From the NCBI GenBank assembly GCA_046704385.1, contig JBJKSB010000092.1:1-63282 (forward strand): a stretch of 63,282 nt of DNA, read 5' to 3'. Numbering within the stretch: position 1 is the first letter of the stretch; each line of letters begins with the position of its first letter. The translations under genes and the position numbers were made by a program. Below, piece after piece: positions 9,878 to 19,841 of this stretch. The stretch comes from GH45 sp046704385 (GTDB lineage: Bacteria; Bacteroidota; Bacteroidia; Bacteroidales; SZUA-534). The notes beneath the pieces are model-generated. The model was not told the origin of the DNA and searched no databases. It worked only from the letters and a program-made list of their open reading frames with translations.

Positions 9878-10846
9878 TCAAAGAAACCGTACACTTTTGT
9901 ATTTACGGTTATCTTTTTCTATTTCTAAACTAAATCTATATCCCAACATAAACTCAAACGACCCGGTACTATATTTTATTATTCTTGATGTAGTGACATC
10001 GTATGACACAGCAGCATGAATTCCACTGGGCAAATCAATTCCGGCAATAACAATCACAGCATCAGTCGGTTTATATGCCAACCCTCCAAAAAATCGTTTG
10101 TTATATGTAACCAGGCCTGAAATATTCATTTGTGTTGAGGTAAAATCTGTACCTATAAAAGCCCCGGGTTGTACTGAAAACATGGGGTTTGGCAACTGAT
10201 AATCATATCCCGTGCTTAAATAAACCTGCCTCCCGATAAGTAGTTCGCTTGTGCTGTTACTTCCAGTTGAACCAGAGGTTTGTGTGAGATATTTTACCAT
10301 AGTATTCGTTGCATTACGTGTTGATATACTTAAATAAAGGTTATCTGACTTATAATATAAACCTAAATTAGCATCGAACATAAAGGGTTTTTGATCGGCA
10401 ACTGTTGGCACATTAGGGTCCGTTGTAGACGACCCGCCGGGAAACCGCCAATCTGCCTTATAGGAATGACTAATCATATTTAAACCGATACCTATACCCA
10501 ATTCTCCCTGGATTAAACTTTTCCTGTATGCATACGAAATATTCAATTCTGTGTTACTAAAATTACCAAATACATCCTGAACTACTGATAATCCTGCACC
10601 ATGGCTTTGTCCAAAAAGTTTAAAAGGAGCATCCACGTTTAAAGTAGAAGTATTTGGGGCACCGGGAAAACCCATCCACTGACTTCTGTATAAGGCCCTG
10701 GCTTCAATGTCATTGCCATCACCAGCGTATCCCGGATTATAATACATTTGGTCAAACATGGATAAACTTGAAAAATTACCATTCTGGGCTCTTAGTTGTC
10801 CAAAAAATAAAACTATAAATATAATTCCTATAAACTTACTACGCAT
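9878..10846 (-). CDS. PorP/SprF family outer-membrane protein
   Basis: The 322-residue protein has a signal peptide (MRSKFIGIIFIVLFF, cleavage near RAQ at 21) and the start motif typical of the family: FDQMYYNPGYAGD, then RSQWMGFPGAPNTSTLNV. The C-terminal half alternates in beta-barrel fashion and ends in an amphipathic strand pattern. Family role: PorP/SprF proteins sit in the outer membrane and are needed for secretion or surface anchoring of particular T9SS cargo, such as SprB in Flavobacterium. It is just upstream of gldK, the conserved place in many Bacteroidota, and so is likely the core PorP. The SprB-like protein encoded at 44-55 kb is a possible client (inference). Confidence 0.9.
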   Translation of the reverse strand: MRSKFIGIIFIVLFFGQLRAQNGNFSSLSMFDQMYYNPGYAGDGNDIEARALYRSQWMGFPGAPNTSTLNVDAPFKLFGQSHGAGLSVVQDVFGNFSNTELNISYAYRKSLIQGELGIGIGLNMISHSYKADWRFPGGSSTTDPNVPTVADQKPFMFDANLGLYYKSDNLYLSISTRNATNTMVKYLTQTSGSTGSNSTSELLIGRQVYLSTGYDYQLPNPMFSVQPGAFIGTDFTSTQMNISGLVTYNKRFFGGLAYKPTDAVIVIAGIDLPSGIHAAVSYDVTTSRIIKYSTGSFEFMLGYRFSLEIEKDNRKYKSVRFL

Positions 10847-10980
10847 CGACTATCAGCAATTCTATTATATATGCGGTACAATTGGTAAAATAAACAAAAA
10901 AAACATCTCTAAGCAAGTTTAATAAATAATTTGCAATTTATTAACGATTTATCAGTAAAGCTAGTATAAATAATACCAGG

Positions 10981-12117
10981 TTATTTAATATAACGACTTA
11001 TATTATACCAAATACGATCGGGCAATTCATTTTTACATGCCTGTTGATAATCAAATTCACTACAGGCAATAACTTTTGTTTCGTTATTTTTTCCTATGGG
11101 TATCTCAACCCAAAATCTCTTATTTTGCTGGTTTTCATAAAATACCAGATCTGAATCCATCTTGTCCAGCTTAACATATATTTTTTTATAGGATTCCAAT
11201 TTCTTTTTAGGGTAGTCGCCTTTACGTTGAGAAATGCCATATAGGAAATGCCATATAATTTGTGCTATCAAATGCGCTGATTGACCATTTATATCTTTTG
11301 CCTCATTATATTCAAAAATTGAAAAGGCACCAAGCTTATCACTTAAACCAGCCAAATTGGCTAATTGACAAGCTTCCTCGGCATAAAACCCATTGGGACT
11401 ATTTAGTGAAGCTCCCGGACATTCGTTTTGACGAATACTTGATATATCAAAGGAAACCAGATCAGAATCCCGCAAAAGAGGTTCAACCTGATTAAAATTA
11501 TTTCTGACAGTCCCCAACCGGTATAGGTTCCAATTTTGATCATAAGCAAACCTAAGCTGATTGGTGGAAACAAAATACGATTGATAACCTACAAATGATA
11601 TAACATTTCGTTTGTTTGCGTTTTTAATTATTTGATTAACAAAGCTTTGAGAGTGATATTCGTGATCGTCCGTATCTAATTTTGAATCAATTATTACAAG
11701 TTCTGGTTCGTCAATGGAACTTGTCAATCCCTGAAAAAGGGATGGTGTAATATCCTGCGAACCACCAATTACAACGGGAATTATTCCCTGTGCTTTTAAC
11801 TCATTAACCACATGACCAATTGAGGCATAGGTGTCTTTAACCTGTTTGCCTGGTTTTAAATTTCCTGCATCAACAACGTTCAACCGAGGAATTTCTGCCA
11901 GTTTATAAAAATATGATCGGATAGAATCAACGCCGGAATTATACGGACCAGCGAAAGCATTTCGTGTTTCAGGAATACCTAAAAGAGCAACCTGAATTTT
12001 GTTTTTGGATTGAAATAAATCACTATCAGCCAAAACTTTTCCAAAGGTGCCTTCAGCATATCTAAACGACCTGATTTTCGGATTTACAGAATCAAAATGA
12101 TCGAACAGCTCACTCAT
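10981..12117 (-). CDS. Arginase/formimidoylglutamase-fold protein with altered metal ligands
   Basis: The 378-residue protein has the ureohydrolase layout, including the GPYNSGVDSIR entry and VIGGSQDIT near residue 117. The three canonical Mn-binding motifs are changed: GGSQD in place of GGDHS, DSKLD in place of DAHxD, and SFDISSIRQ in place of SxDxDxxDP. As far as I recall these changes recur in Bacteroidota homologues beside gldK, which are often named formimidoylglutamase. The C-terminus carries SPNGFYAEEACQLANLAG and the end motif PDRIWYN. It may be a pseudo-enzyme or use another chemistry; a true hydrolase role is doubtful. It starts 3 nt after the topA stop and is in the T9SS operon. 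Confidence 0.75.
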   Translation of the reverse strand: MSELFDHFDSVNPKIRSFRYAEGTFGKVLADSDLFQSKNKIQVALLGIPETRNAFAGPYNSGVDSIRSYFYKLAEIPRLNVVDAGNLKPGKQVKDTYASIGHVVNELKAQGIIPVVIGGSQDITPSLFQGLTSSIDEPELVIIDSKLDTDDHEYHSQSFVNQIIKNANKRNVISFVGYQSYFVSTNQLRFAYDQNWNLYRLGTVRNNFNQVEPLLRDSDLVSFDISSIRQNECPGASLNSPNGFYAEEACQLANLAGLSDKLGAFSIFEYNEAKDINGQSAHLIAQIIWHFLYGISQRKGDYPKKKLESYKKIYVKLDKMDSDLVFYENQQNKRFWVEIPIGKNNETKVIACSEFDYQQACKNELPDRIWYNISRYIK

Positions 12118-12120
12118 TTG

Positions 12121-14448
12121 TTAACTCTTTTTTCTGCCACTGCTCTTAGCAGGAGTTTTGTTTATTATTTCCATACAATCTTCTAAGGTCAGTTCCTCTG
12201 CTTTTTTAGCATTTTTCCCTTTCGGTATCCGGTAATTTTGCTTATTATAAGCTATATATGGGCCATAACGACCATTGAGCACTTGAAGCTCTCCATCATC
12301 TCCGGCAAATACATTTATGACTTTATTGGCATCCGCTTTTCTCTTTTCATTTATCAATTCAATTGCACGGGGCAATTCTATTGTATAAGGATCATCAATA
12401 CCTTTTTTTAATGAAAAGAATTTATTATCGTGCCTTACATATGGGCCAAACCGGCCAATAGCGGCTACTACTTTCTTATTTTCAAATTCACCTAAATCGC
12501 GCGGCAAATTGAATAATTGAAGAGCTTCTTCGAGCGTAATTGATTCAATATGTTGATCGCGGCGCATGGCAGCATACTGCGGCTTATCAGGACCTTCGTT
12601 GTCGCCTATTTGTGCCATTGGACCATATCTGCCAATTTTAACAATTACCGGTTTGCCGGTTTTAGGATCAGTTCCAAGCTGCCTTTCACCACTTTGTCTT
12701 CCTGAAATCTCAAGGGCCCCTTCAATGGTTTTATGAAAAGGATTATAAAATGTTCTTATCATTTCATTCCAAACTCGGTCACCCAAAGCAATTTCGTCAA
12801 ACTGCTTTTCAACCTTTGCCGTAAAATTGTAATCCATAATGGTTTGAAAGTGCTCAATCAGATAGTCATTTACCACCATACCAATATCAGTGGGAAAAAG
12901 TTTACTCTTTTCAGTGCCAACTACCTCGTTTTTAATATTCTTGATTAAAGCATTATCCTCAAGTTTCATAAAACCATAGGAACGTTCTTTCCCCGGTCGG
13001 TCCTCTTTAATTACATATCCTCTGTTCTGGATGGTACTGATAATTGGTGCATAAGTAGATGGTCTGCCAATTCCAAGCTCTTCAAGTTTTCGAACCAGGC
13101 TTGCTTCAGTGTATCTTGCCGGATGTTGAGTAAATTTTTCAGTTGCAGTTATTTGACTAAAGTTTAAAATATCATTTGATGCAATAACTGGCAATATCCC
13201 TTCTGCAACATCTTCTTCTTCATCGTCAGTTGATTCTATATATAATTTCAAAAAACCATCAAACTTAATCATTTCGCCCTGCGCAATAAATTTATTTTGG
13301 TTTCCCGAAATATCAACAGTAATTGTTGTTTTTTCAAGCTCTGCATCACTCATTAGTGAAGCCATGGTTCTTTTCCAAATAAGCTCATACAATCTTTTTT
13401 CGTTGTTATTGCCTGATATTGCCGGTTTGTTCATATAGGTCGGACGAATAGCTTCGTGTGCTTCCTGGGCTCCTTTGCTTTTTGTCTTGTACTTCCTGAT
13501 TTTCAAATATTTTTCACCAAATTCGTTTTTAATTTCATTGGCGGCAGCTGACACAGCAAGGTCCGATAAATTCACCGAGTCAGTACGCATATAAGTTATT
13601 TTACCAGCTTCGTAGAGTTTTTGAGCAATCGTCATGGTTTGTGAAACCGAAAACCCAAATTTGCGACTGGCTTCCTGTTGTAAGGTTGATGTTGTAAATG
13701 GTGGGGCCGGCGATCTTTTAGCCGGTTTTTTTGATATCTCCGAAACTTTAAAAGAAGCCGATTTACAATGTTCTAAAAATTTTTCAGCCTCACTAGCCTT
13801 TACAAAACGGTTGTTTAATTCAGCCTTTAAATCAATGATTGTATTATTTGCTTTATTAAAATTAGCTAAAACCCGAAATGATGATTGTGGCTCAAAGGCA
13901 ATAATTTCCCGTTCGCGCTCTACAATCAGGCGTACCGCTACAGACTGAACCCTTCCGGCTGAAAGCGAAGGCCTGACCTTTTTCCATAATACGGGTGACA
14001 ATTCAAACCCAACAAGCCTGTCAAGCACTCTTCGGGCCTGTTGGGCATTCACCAGGTTGTAATCAATGTCACGGGGAGTGTCAATGGCCTTTATAATGGC
14101 ATCTTTCGTAATTTCGTGAAAAACAATTCGTTTGGTTCTGGTCTTGTCCAAATCCAAAACCTCAAACAAGTGCCATGAAATAGCTTCTCCTTCTCGGTCC
14201 TCATCAGAAGCCAACCATACTACTTTAGCTTCTTTAGCCAGTTTTTTCAACTCCGTAACAATTTTTTTCTTATCGGCTGAGATTTGATAATTTGGCTGAA
14301 AATTGTTTTCTATATCAATACCGAAACCTTTCTTTGATAAATCTCTGATATGACCAAAGCTGGATGTTACTAAATATCCTTTCCCTAAAAATTTCTCAAT
14401 GGTCTTGGCTTTTGCCGGTGACTCAACTATTACTAAATTCTCCTGCAT
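12121..14448 (-). CDS. topA: DNA topoisomerase I
   Basis: This is a 775-residue type IA topoisomerase that relaxes negative supercoils. The TOPRIM domain starts at residue 6 (IVESPAKAKTIEKFLG) with the acidic triad region WLASDEDREGEAISWH near 80. The active-site Tyr is residue 286 in YMRTDS, preceded by FTTSTLQQEASRKFGFS. Three C-terminal GRYGP/GRFGP repeats (about 610, 690, 735) replace the zinc fingers of the enterobacterial enzyme, as usual in Bacteroidota. It ends Lys/Ser/Arg-rich. It is the first gene of the leftward operon to gldN; the link between topA and T9SS genes is conserved in the phylum. Confidence 0.96.
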   Translation of the reverse strand: MQENLVIVESPAKAKTIEKFLGKGYLVTSSFGHIRDLSKKGFGIDIENNFQPNYQISADKKKIVTELKKLAKEAKVVWLASDEDREGEAISWHLFEVLDLDKTRTKRIVFHEITKDAIIKAIDTPRDIDYNLVNAQQARRVLDRLVGFELSPVLWKKVRPSLSAGRVQSVAVRLIVEREREIIAFEPQSSFRVLANFNKANNTIIDLKAELNNRFVKASEAEKFLEHCKSASFKVSEISKKPAKRSPAPPFTTSTLQQEASRKFGFSVSQTMTIAQKLYEAGKITYMRTDSVNLSDLAVSAAANEIKNEFGEKYLKIRKYKTKSKGAQEAHEAIRPTYMNKPAISGNNNEKRLYELIWKRTMASLMSDAELEKTTITVDISGNQNKFIAQGEMIKFDGFLKLYIESTDDEEEDVAEGILPVIASNDILNFSQITATEKFTQHPARYTEASLVRKLEELGIGRPSTYAPIISTIQNRGYVIKEDRPGKERSYGFMKLEDNALIKNIKNEVVGTEKSKLFPTDIGMVVNDYLIEHFQTIMDYNFTAKVEKQFDEIALGDRVWNEMIRTFYNPFHKTIEGALEISGRQSGERQLGTDPKTGKPVIVKIGRYGPMAQIGDNEGPDKPQYAAMRRDQHIESITLEEALQLFNLPRDLGEFENKKVVAAIGRFGPYVRHDNKFFSLKKGIDDPYTIELPRAIELINEKRKADANKVINVFAGDDGELQVLNGRYGPYIAYNKQNYRIPKGKNAKKAEELTLEDCMEIINKTPAKSSGRKKS

Positions 14449-14656
14449 AAATTCAAACTGATTTTATCTCAAATTTTTTCGCAAATTAAGCTAATAATAT
14501 ATATATGTTCAAAATTTATTTGTTTTTCAGAACGTTAATCTCTTTGATATTGTTCCTTATTTATAGTTAATTTGCTAAATAATTTACAGATGGTGACAAT
14601 AATATTAAATTTATAAATTTTTAGATCGCAGTATTACATTCATCAATAAACTCAAA

Positions 14657-17014
14657 ATGAAACAAACTTTGGCTATTAACTTAAAAAACAGGATATTAAT
14701 CTGGACAGTTATTTTGCTCCCGATACTTTTAATGTTTATTCTTTTTTATAATATATCAAAGGGGAACCTGGGTTTTATGCCTTCTTTTGATGAACTTGAA
14801 AATCCACAAAGCAGCCTGGCCACGGAAGTTTATTCTGAAGATGACGTAATTCTTGGAACTTATTTTCGCGAAAACAGGTCAAGGACAGAATATTCTGAAC
14901 TTTCACCCTATTTGGTTGATGCGCTTGTTTCAACTGAAGATGAACGATTCTTTCGCCACTCAGGTATTGATTTCAGAGGATTGGCCCGCGTCGTTTTTGT
15001 AACCATTATAGGTGGAAACAGAAATGCAGGTGGGGGTAGTACCATCACGCAGCAATTGGCAAAAATGCAATTTCCCCGTGAAAGTTTCAGCAACCCAATT
15101 GAAATTGCCCTGAGAAAATTCAGGGAGTGGGTAATTGCCGTAAAATTGGAGAAAAGTTATACAAAAGAAGAAATCATTGCCATGTATTTCAATCAGTACG
15201 ATTTCTTAAATCTGGCTGTTGGTATAAAATCAGCATCAAGTGTTTACTTTGGTTGCCGACCCAATGAACTTAAAATTGAACAGGCTGCGATGTTGGTAGG
15301 TATGGCTCAAAACTCATCCTATTATAATCCGCTGAGAAGGCCCGAACTTACCAAAAACCGCAGAAATGTTGTGCTTCACCAGATGCTCAGAAACAATAAA
15401 TTATCGCAGCAACAGTATGATTCTCTTAAAATGCTACCGCTAGGGCTTAAATATCATAAAGTTGATCATAGGCTTGGGTCAGCTACCTATTTTAGAGAAT
15501 ATTTGAGAACATTATTAAATAAAGATAAACCCACCCGAAATCAATACAGCTCATTTTATGATTACCAGGAAGACAGTATTGAATGGGAAACCAACCCGCT
15601 TTATGGTTGGTGTAAAAAAAATTTTAAGCCGGATGGAGAAAATTATGACCTATACAAAGATGGGCTGCGGATTTATACAACCATAAATTCAAAGATGCAA
15701 ACTTATGCTGAAGAGGCAGTAAAAGACCATTTGAAAAATGATTTGCAGATTGCTTTTGATAATGAAAAAGCCCATCAGAAAAATGCTCCTTTCTCCGGTG
15801 ACCTAACTTCTGAACAAATTGAAAATTTAATGACCCTGTCCATGAAGAGGAGCGAACGGTATCGGGTATTACGAAAACAAAAATTATCGTTAACTGAAAT
15901 TGAGAAGAATTTTAATACTCCCACTGAGATGACCGTGTTTTCATGGAATGGCGATGTTGATACGGTTATGACCCCAATGGATTCCATTCGGTACTACAAG
16001 CACTTTTTGCTATCGGGGCTAATGTCGATGGATCCGCACACCGGATATGTGAAAGCCTATGTAGGAGGTATTGACTACACGCATTTTCAGTATGATCATG
16101 TTACCCAGGCTAAGAGACAAATTGGATCTACCTTTAAACCATTTTTGTACACCCTTGCCATGCGTGACGGTTATTCGCCATGTACACCTGTCCCGAATGT
16201 GACTATTACATTAACTGATCCAACCTCAGGAGTATCCTGGACACCCGAAAGTGGAAGCGATGCTGAATATGAACGAAAAATGGTTTCTTTAAGATTTGGC
16301 CTGCGAAATTCTTTAAATAATATTTCAGCCTGGCTTATGGGACAATTCCAGCCAAAAGCAGTTATTGAAATTGCCAGGAATATGGGTATTAAAAGTTATA
16401 TACCCGAGGTTTTATCCATTTGTTTGGGAACAGCAGATTTATCACTTTACGAAATGGTTGGAGCCTATGGAACCTACGCCAATAAGGGAGTTTATACTCA
16501 ACCCATATTTGTTTCACGTATTGAAGACAAAAACGGTAACATACTAGCCACATTTACCCCACGAAAAAAAGAGGCTATTGATGAAAAAACGGCTTATCTG
16601 ATGGTTGAAATGCTTGAAGGAGTTTATCAAAACGGTACTGCAGTAAGATTATGGTCAGATAATTATCCCTATAAAATACATGCGCAAATTGCCGCTAAAA
16701 CAGGGACCACTCAAAACCAGTCCGACGGATGGTTTATGGGAGTTGTGCCTAATTTAGTTACCGGTGTATGGACAGGAGCAGAGGATCGATCCATTCATTT
16801 CGACGGACTTCATTTGGGACAAGGTGCTAATATGGCCTTACCAGTTTGGGCCTTGTACATGAACAAAGTTTATAATGATAGCACATTGCATATTTACAAA
16901 TCGGACAAATTTGAAAAGCCTGCTGATTTTGTAGAACCTGATGATTGTATTGATGTATCAGATATATCAACTAAAAATTCAGATTCAGGAATAGATCCTG
17001 AATTACCGTTTTAA
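14657..17014 (+). CDS. mrcA: Class A penicillin-binding protein (PBP1A type)
   Basis: The 785-residue bifunctional peptidoglycan synthase has an N-terminal membrane anchor (about 12-32). The GT51 glycosyltransferase domain includes STEDERFF with the catalytic Glu at residue 94, GGSTITQQLAKM and KEEIIAMYFNQ. The transpeptidase domain has the SxxK motif STFK with Ser491, the SxN motif SLN near 555, and KTGTT at 681-685. It acts in the periplasm polymerising and crosslinking cell wall. It is monocistronic and convergent with radA; the stops are only 1 nt apart and no terminator hairpin is evident. The acidic C-terminal tail is ordinary. The symbol is by analogy to E. coli PBP1A. Confidence 0.93.
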   Translation: MKQTLAINLKNRILIWTVILLPILLMFILFYNISKGNLGFMPSFDELENPQSSLATEVYSEDDVILGTYFRENRSRTEYSELSPYLVDALVSTEDERFFRHSGIDFRGLARVVFVTIIGGNRNAGGGSTITQQLAKMQFPRESFSNPIEIALRKFREWVIAVKLEKSYTKEEIIAMYFNQYDFLNLAVGIKSASSVYFGCRPNELKIEQAAMLVGMAQNSSYYNPLRRPELTKNRRNVVLHQMLRNNKLSQQQYDSLKMLPLGLKYHKVDHRLGSATYFREYLRTLLNKDKPTRNQYSSFYDYQEDSIEWETNPLYGWCKKNFKPDGENYDLYKDGLRIYTTINSKMQTYAEEAVKDHLKNDLQIAFDNEKAHQKNAPFSGDLTSEQIENLMTLSMKRSERYRVLRKQKLSLTEIEKNFNTPTEMTVFSWNGDVDTVMTPMDSIRYYKHFLLSGLMSMDPHTGYVKAYVGGIDYTHFQYDHVTQAKRQIGSTFKPFLYTLAMRDGYSPCTPVPNVTITLTDPTSGVSWTPESGSDAEYERKMVSLRFGLRNSLNNISAWLMGQFQPKAVIEIARNMGIKSYIPEVLSICLGTADLSLYEMVGAYGTYANKGVYTQPIFVSRIEDKNGNILATFTPRKKEAIDEKTAYLMVEMLEGVYQNGTAVRLWSDNYPYKIHAQIAAKTGTTQNQSDGWFMGVVPNLVTGVWTGAEDRSIHFDGLHLGQGANMALPVWALYMNKVYNDSTLHIYKSDKFEKPADFVEPDDCIDVSDISTKNSDSGIDPELPF

Positions 17015-17015
17015 T

Positions 17016-18374
17016 TTATTTGGCGAAAATTTTTGAGAAAACATTTTCGACCTTATCCACTTCAATCACCTCAATATCCATATTATTGGGGTGATGTTTT
17101 TTTTGGTTCGGAATAAAAATCCTTTTAAAACCTAATTTTTGAGCCTCTGAAATTCGTTGTTCAATGCGGCTGGTGGGTCTTATTTCACCTGAAAGTCCAA
17201 TTTCCCCGACAAAACAGGTTCCATTTGGTATGGGCCGGTCAATGTCAGATGATAATACTGCGCAAACCACTGCCAGGTCAATTGCCGGGTCACTAACCTT
17301 TAAACCTCCTGCAATATTTAAAAAAACGTCTTTGGTTGAAAGTTTAAAACCGACCCTTTTTTCTAAAACGGCTAACAGCATGTTTAATCTCCGCGTGTCA
17401 AAACCGGTGCACGATCGTTGTGGCGTTCCATAAACGGCCGAACTAACTAACGATTGCACTTCAATTAAAAACGGCCTGATGCCTTCAACAGCAGCACAAA
17501 TCGAAATTCCGCTATATTGTTTTGAGGCCGAAGACAATAAAAATTCAGATGGATTTGGGACTTCCCTCAAACCGGATTCAATCATTTCGAAAATACCAAT
17601 TTCAGATGTTGATCCAAAACGGTTTTTGTTTGCGCGAATAATTCTGTAATTAAAGTTATTGTCGCCTTCAAACTGAAGAACCGTGTCTACTACATGTTCC
17701 AGTACTTTTGGCCCGGCAAGCGAACCTTCTTTGGTAATATGACCAACCAATAAAACCGGGATACCCGTTTCTTTGGCATAATATAGCAGTAAATTGGCAC
17801 ATTCTCTTATCTGGGAAACAGTTCCTGGTGAAGATTCAATATTCTCTGTCCGCAATGTCTGTATGGAATCAATAATAAGGATATCGGGCTTAAGATTCTT
17901 ACTGTGAGTAATAACAGCTTCCGTTAAAACTTCGGCCAAAAAGAATAAATTATTATTCTCCCCATTTAATCGAACAGCTCGCATTTTTATCTGTTCGGCA
18001 CTTTCCTCGCCCGAAACGTATAAAACCTTGCCCGTAAAATTTTGTGCAATTTGTAACAGTAAGGTCGATTTTCCAATACCCGGCTCTCCTCCAATCAAAG
18101 TAACAGAACCCGGAACCAGACCTCCTCCCAGAACCCTGTCAAATTCAGTGTTATGGGTTGAATATCTTTCTTGTTTACTGTCCTTAACCTCATGCAATAA
18201 AACCGGGCTGTTCCCCGACGAAAATGAATTAGCAAGTGCAGGAATTTTTGGTGATGTGGTTCGTATTTCCTCTGTATAAGTATTCCATTCGTTACATGAA
18301 GGACATCGGCCTATCCATTTGGGTGAGGTTGCACCGCAACTTTGACAAACATAAATGCTTTTTGACTTAACCAT
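17016..18374 (-). CDS. radA: DNA repair protein RadA
   Basis: This is a RecA-like branch-migration ATPase of 452 residues. The N-terminal zinc finger is CQSCG plus CPSC within the first 35 residues. Walker A is GGEPGIGKST near 95, the RadA motif KNRFGS lies near 250, and a Lon-like C-terminal domain follows (VGEIGLSGEIRP). I take the ATG at 18374, which gives the family N-terminus MVKSKSIYVC. A start 13 codons further upstream would run into the preceding gene and adds an unconserved leader. The ATG sits 1 nt after the stop of the lipoprotein gene, so translation is probably coupled. It is the last gene of the panC operon. Confidence 0.94.
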   Translation of the reverse strand: MVKSKSIYVCQSCGATSPKWIGRCPSCNEWNTYTEEIRTTSPKIPALANSFSSGNSPVLLHEVKDSKQERYSTHNTEFDRVLGGGLVPGSVTLIGGEPGIGKSTLLLQIAQNFTGKVLYVSGEESAEQIKMRAVRLNGENNNLFFLAEVLTEAVITHSKNLKPDILIIDSIQTLRTENIESSPGTVSQIRECANLLLYYAKETGIPVLLVGHITKEGSLAGPKVLEHVVDTVLQFEGDNNFNYRIIRANKNRFGSTSEIGIFEMIESGLREVPNPSEFLLSSASKQYSGISICAAVEGIRPFLIEVQSLVSSAVYGTPQRSCTGFDTRRLNMLLAVLEKRVGFKLSTKDVFLNIAGGLKVSDPAIDLAVVCAVLSSDIDRPIPNGTCFVGEIGLSGEIRPTSRIEQRISEAQKLGFKRIFIPNQKKHHPNNMDIEVIEVDKVENVFSKIFAK

Positions 18375-18375
18375 A

Positions 18376-18795
18376 TTAGCGCTTAACCAGCTCAATGCGC
18401 ATAAAAGCAGCATCGGTAGTATTGTCGGGATGCTTCCGCTTCGTGGCTTTACATTGATCGTTTGTTAACAAATCCACCCAGTACTGTCCTCTTGGATCGC
18501 GGGCATCTTTAGAATAAGTCGGATCATCATCACCAGGAAATACATCCAATACGTATCCGCTAATATTATAGGTAAGCTGAAGTGAATCTGTACCTTTAGC
18601 ATTTATCCTGTAAATTACAAGTCTATCAGCAGGATAAAATTGCCAGAGTACCGTATCCGGAGTTGTTTCCGGGTTTGTAAAAGGTATCTGCTTCCAGGTA
18701 CCAATTATTTTATTTTGCTGATCGCCCCGACAATTATAAAAAAAAGAAACTGCAATAAATGCAAGTATGATAAAGAGATTCTTAAACATTGGCAA
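18376..18795 (-). CDS. Small exported protein, possible lipocalin-like lipoprotein
   Basis: The 139-residue product starts with a hydrophobic leader (FKNLFIILAFIAVSFFYNC) with a Cys at residue 23, so it may be a lipoprotein, although the lipobox FYNC is poor. The mature part begins NKIIGTWKQIPF, a pattern like lipocalin-like domains, with a Trp-containing beta-strand series (DTVLWQFYPADRLVIYRI). The function is unknown. It lies between rfaE2 and radA and is probably co-transcribed. It resembles in size and style the lipoprotein at 33833-34222 but I cannot align them convincingly. Confidence 0.75.
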   Translation of the reverse strand: MPMFKNLFIILAFIAVSFFYNCRGDQQNKIIGTWKQIPFTNPETTPDTVLWQFYPADRLVIYRINAKGTDSLQLTYNISGYVLDVFPGDDDPTYSKDARDPRGQYWVDLLTNDQCKATKRKHPDNTTDAAFMRIELVKR

Positions 18796-18861
18796 CGTTT
18801 TTAACCTGTTGAAAACTATTGGGTAACAAAATTAAAAATTAATTTAATCGTTCAAAATAAT

Positions 18862-19353
18862 TTACATCAATCCGCCTTTTTTGATGATTGATGTGGATGA
18901 AAAACCTTCGATAAACTCAATAGTTTTAATTTCACCATTGTTGGCTTTTACAATATCATAACCCACGATATCTTCAGGTTTATAATCGCCGCCTTTGACC
19001 AAAATATCTGGTCTTATTTTTTTGATTAAATCATAAGGCGTGTCGCTATCAAAAAACACCACGGCATCAATAAAACAGAGTGAAGCCAGTAAACAAGCCC
19101 GGGCAATTTCACTATTAACGGGTCTGTTTTTCCCTTTAAGATGTTTAACTGAATCATCGGTATTTAACCCGATAATGAGTTTTGTTCCCAGGTCGGCTGC
19201 CATTGAAAGATATTTAACGTGGCCAAAGTGCACCACATCAAAGCAACCATTGGTAAATACTATTTTTTCATGCTTGAAATGCCACAATGAAAGAAGCCGG
19301 TTAATCTGATCCGGCTTGAATATTTTCGATTCGATTAGCTCAAACCTGGTCAT
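18862..19353 (-). CDS. rfaE2: D-glycero-beta-D-manno-heptose 1-phosphate adenylyltransferase-type nucleotidyltransferase
   Basis: The 163-residue protein is a stand-alone cytidylyltransferase-like domain. The nucleotide-binding motif is FTNGCFDVVHFGHVKYL (HxGH = HFGH) near residues 34-50, with GLNTDDSVK and KGENRP-like KGKNRP following, and a C-terminal STSIIKK (ISSTxI signature). These are features of RfaE2, which adenylylates heptose-1-phosphate for LPS core biosynthesis in the cytoplasm. The kinase half (RfaE1) is not in this window. It lies 5 nt after panD in the panC-radA operon. Confidence 0.9.
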   Translation of the reverse strand: MTRFELIESKIFKPDQINRLLSLWHFKHEKIVFTNGCFDVVHFGHVKYLSMAADLGTKLIIGLNTDDSVKHLKGKNRPVNSEIARACLLASLCFIDAVVFFDSDTPYDLIKKIRPDILVKGGDYKPEDIVGYDIVKANNGEIKTIEFIEGFSSTSIIKKGGLM

Positions 19354-19358
19354 GGTTA

Positions 19359-19712
19359 CTAATCAATAATAGAATTAGTGGCAACATCGGGAAAAACGAA
19401 CGAGGGTTTGAATTTTTTTGCTTCTTCAAAATCCATGCTGGCATAGGAGATTATAATAATAATGTCGCCCACTTCAACCTTACGAGCAGCCGGTCCATTC
19501 AAACATATGGAACCAGAACCTCTTTCACCTTTGATGACATAAGTTTCCAAACGCTCGCCATTATTAATATTTACAATCTGCACTTTTTCATTTTCAATAA
19601 TATTGGCGGCATCCATCAAATCTTCGTCAATCGTTATACTTCCAACATACTGCAAATTAGCTTCAGTAACCCGGACCTTATGTATTTTCGACTTAACAAC
19701 TTCAATATTCAT
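19359..19712 (-). CDS. panD: Aspartate 1-decarboxylase proenzyme
   Basis: PanD decarboxylates L-aspartate to beta-alanine for pantothenate synthesis. I choose the ATG at 19712, giving 117 residues and the family N-terminus MNIEVVKSKIHKVRVTEA; the longer frame adds 13 unconserved residues. The self-cleavage site that makes the pyruvoyl group is Gly-Ser in YVGSITID (near residue 24). Conserved NGERLETYVI and LNGPAARKVEVGD follow. It is followed 5 nt later by rfaE2 and preceded by panC, so two steps of the same pathway are adjacent. Confidence 0.95.
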   Translation of the reverse strand: MNIEVVKSKIHKVRVTEANLQYVGSITIDEDLMDAANIIENEKVQIVNINNGERLETYVIKGERGSGSICLNGPAARKVEVGDIIIIISYASMDFEEAKKFKPSFVFPDVATNSIID

Positions 19713-19841
19713 CACAACAAAATTTGTTAAACAGTTTAATAAACCTCCCAAATTCTATTTCCTAAAAAAGCATCCCTCTATAAATTGGTCAAAACTTTCT
19801 GCCTTTTGAATCAGGAACTTTTTTATTAAAGCGGTGCAAAG

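Noticed and set aside
18375..18413. A longer RadA start at 18413
   Set aside because: It overlaps the lipoprotein gene and adds a hydrophobic leader not found in RadA; the ATG at 18374 gives the zinc-finger N-terminus.
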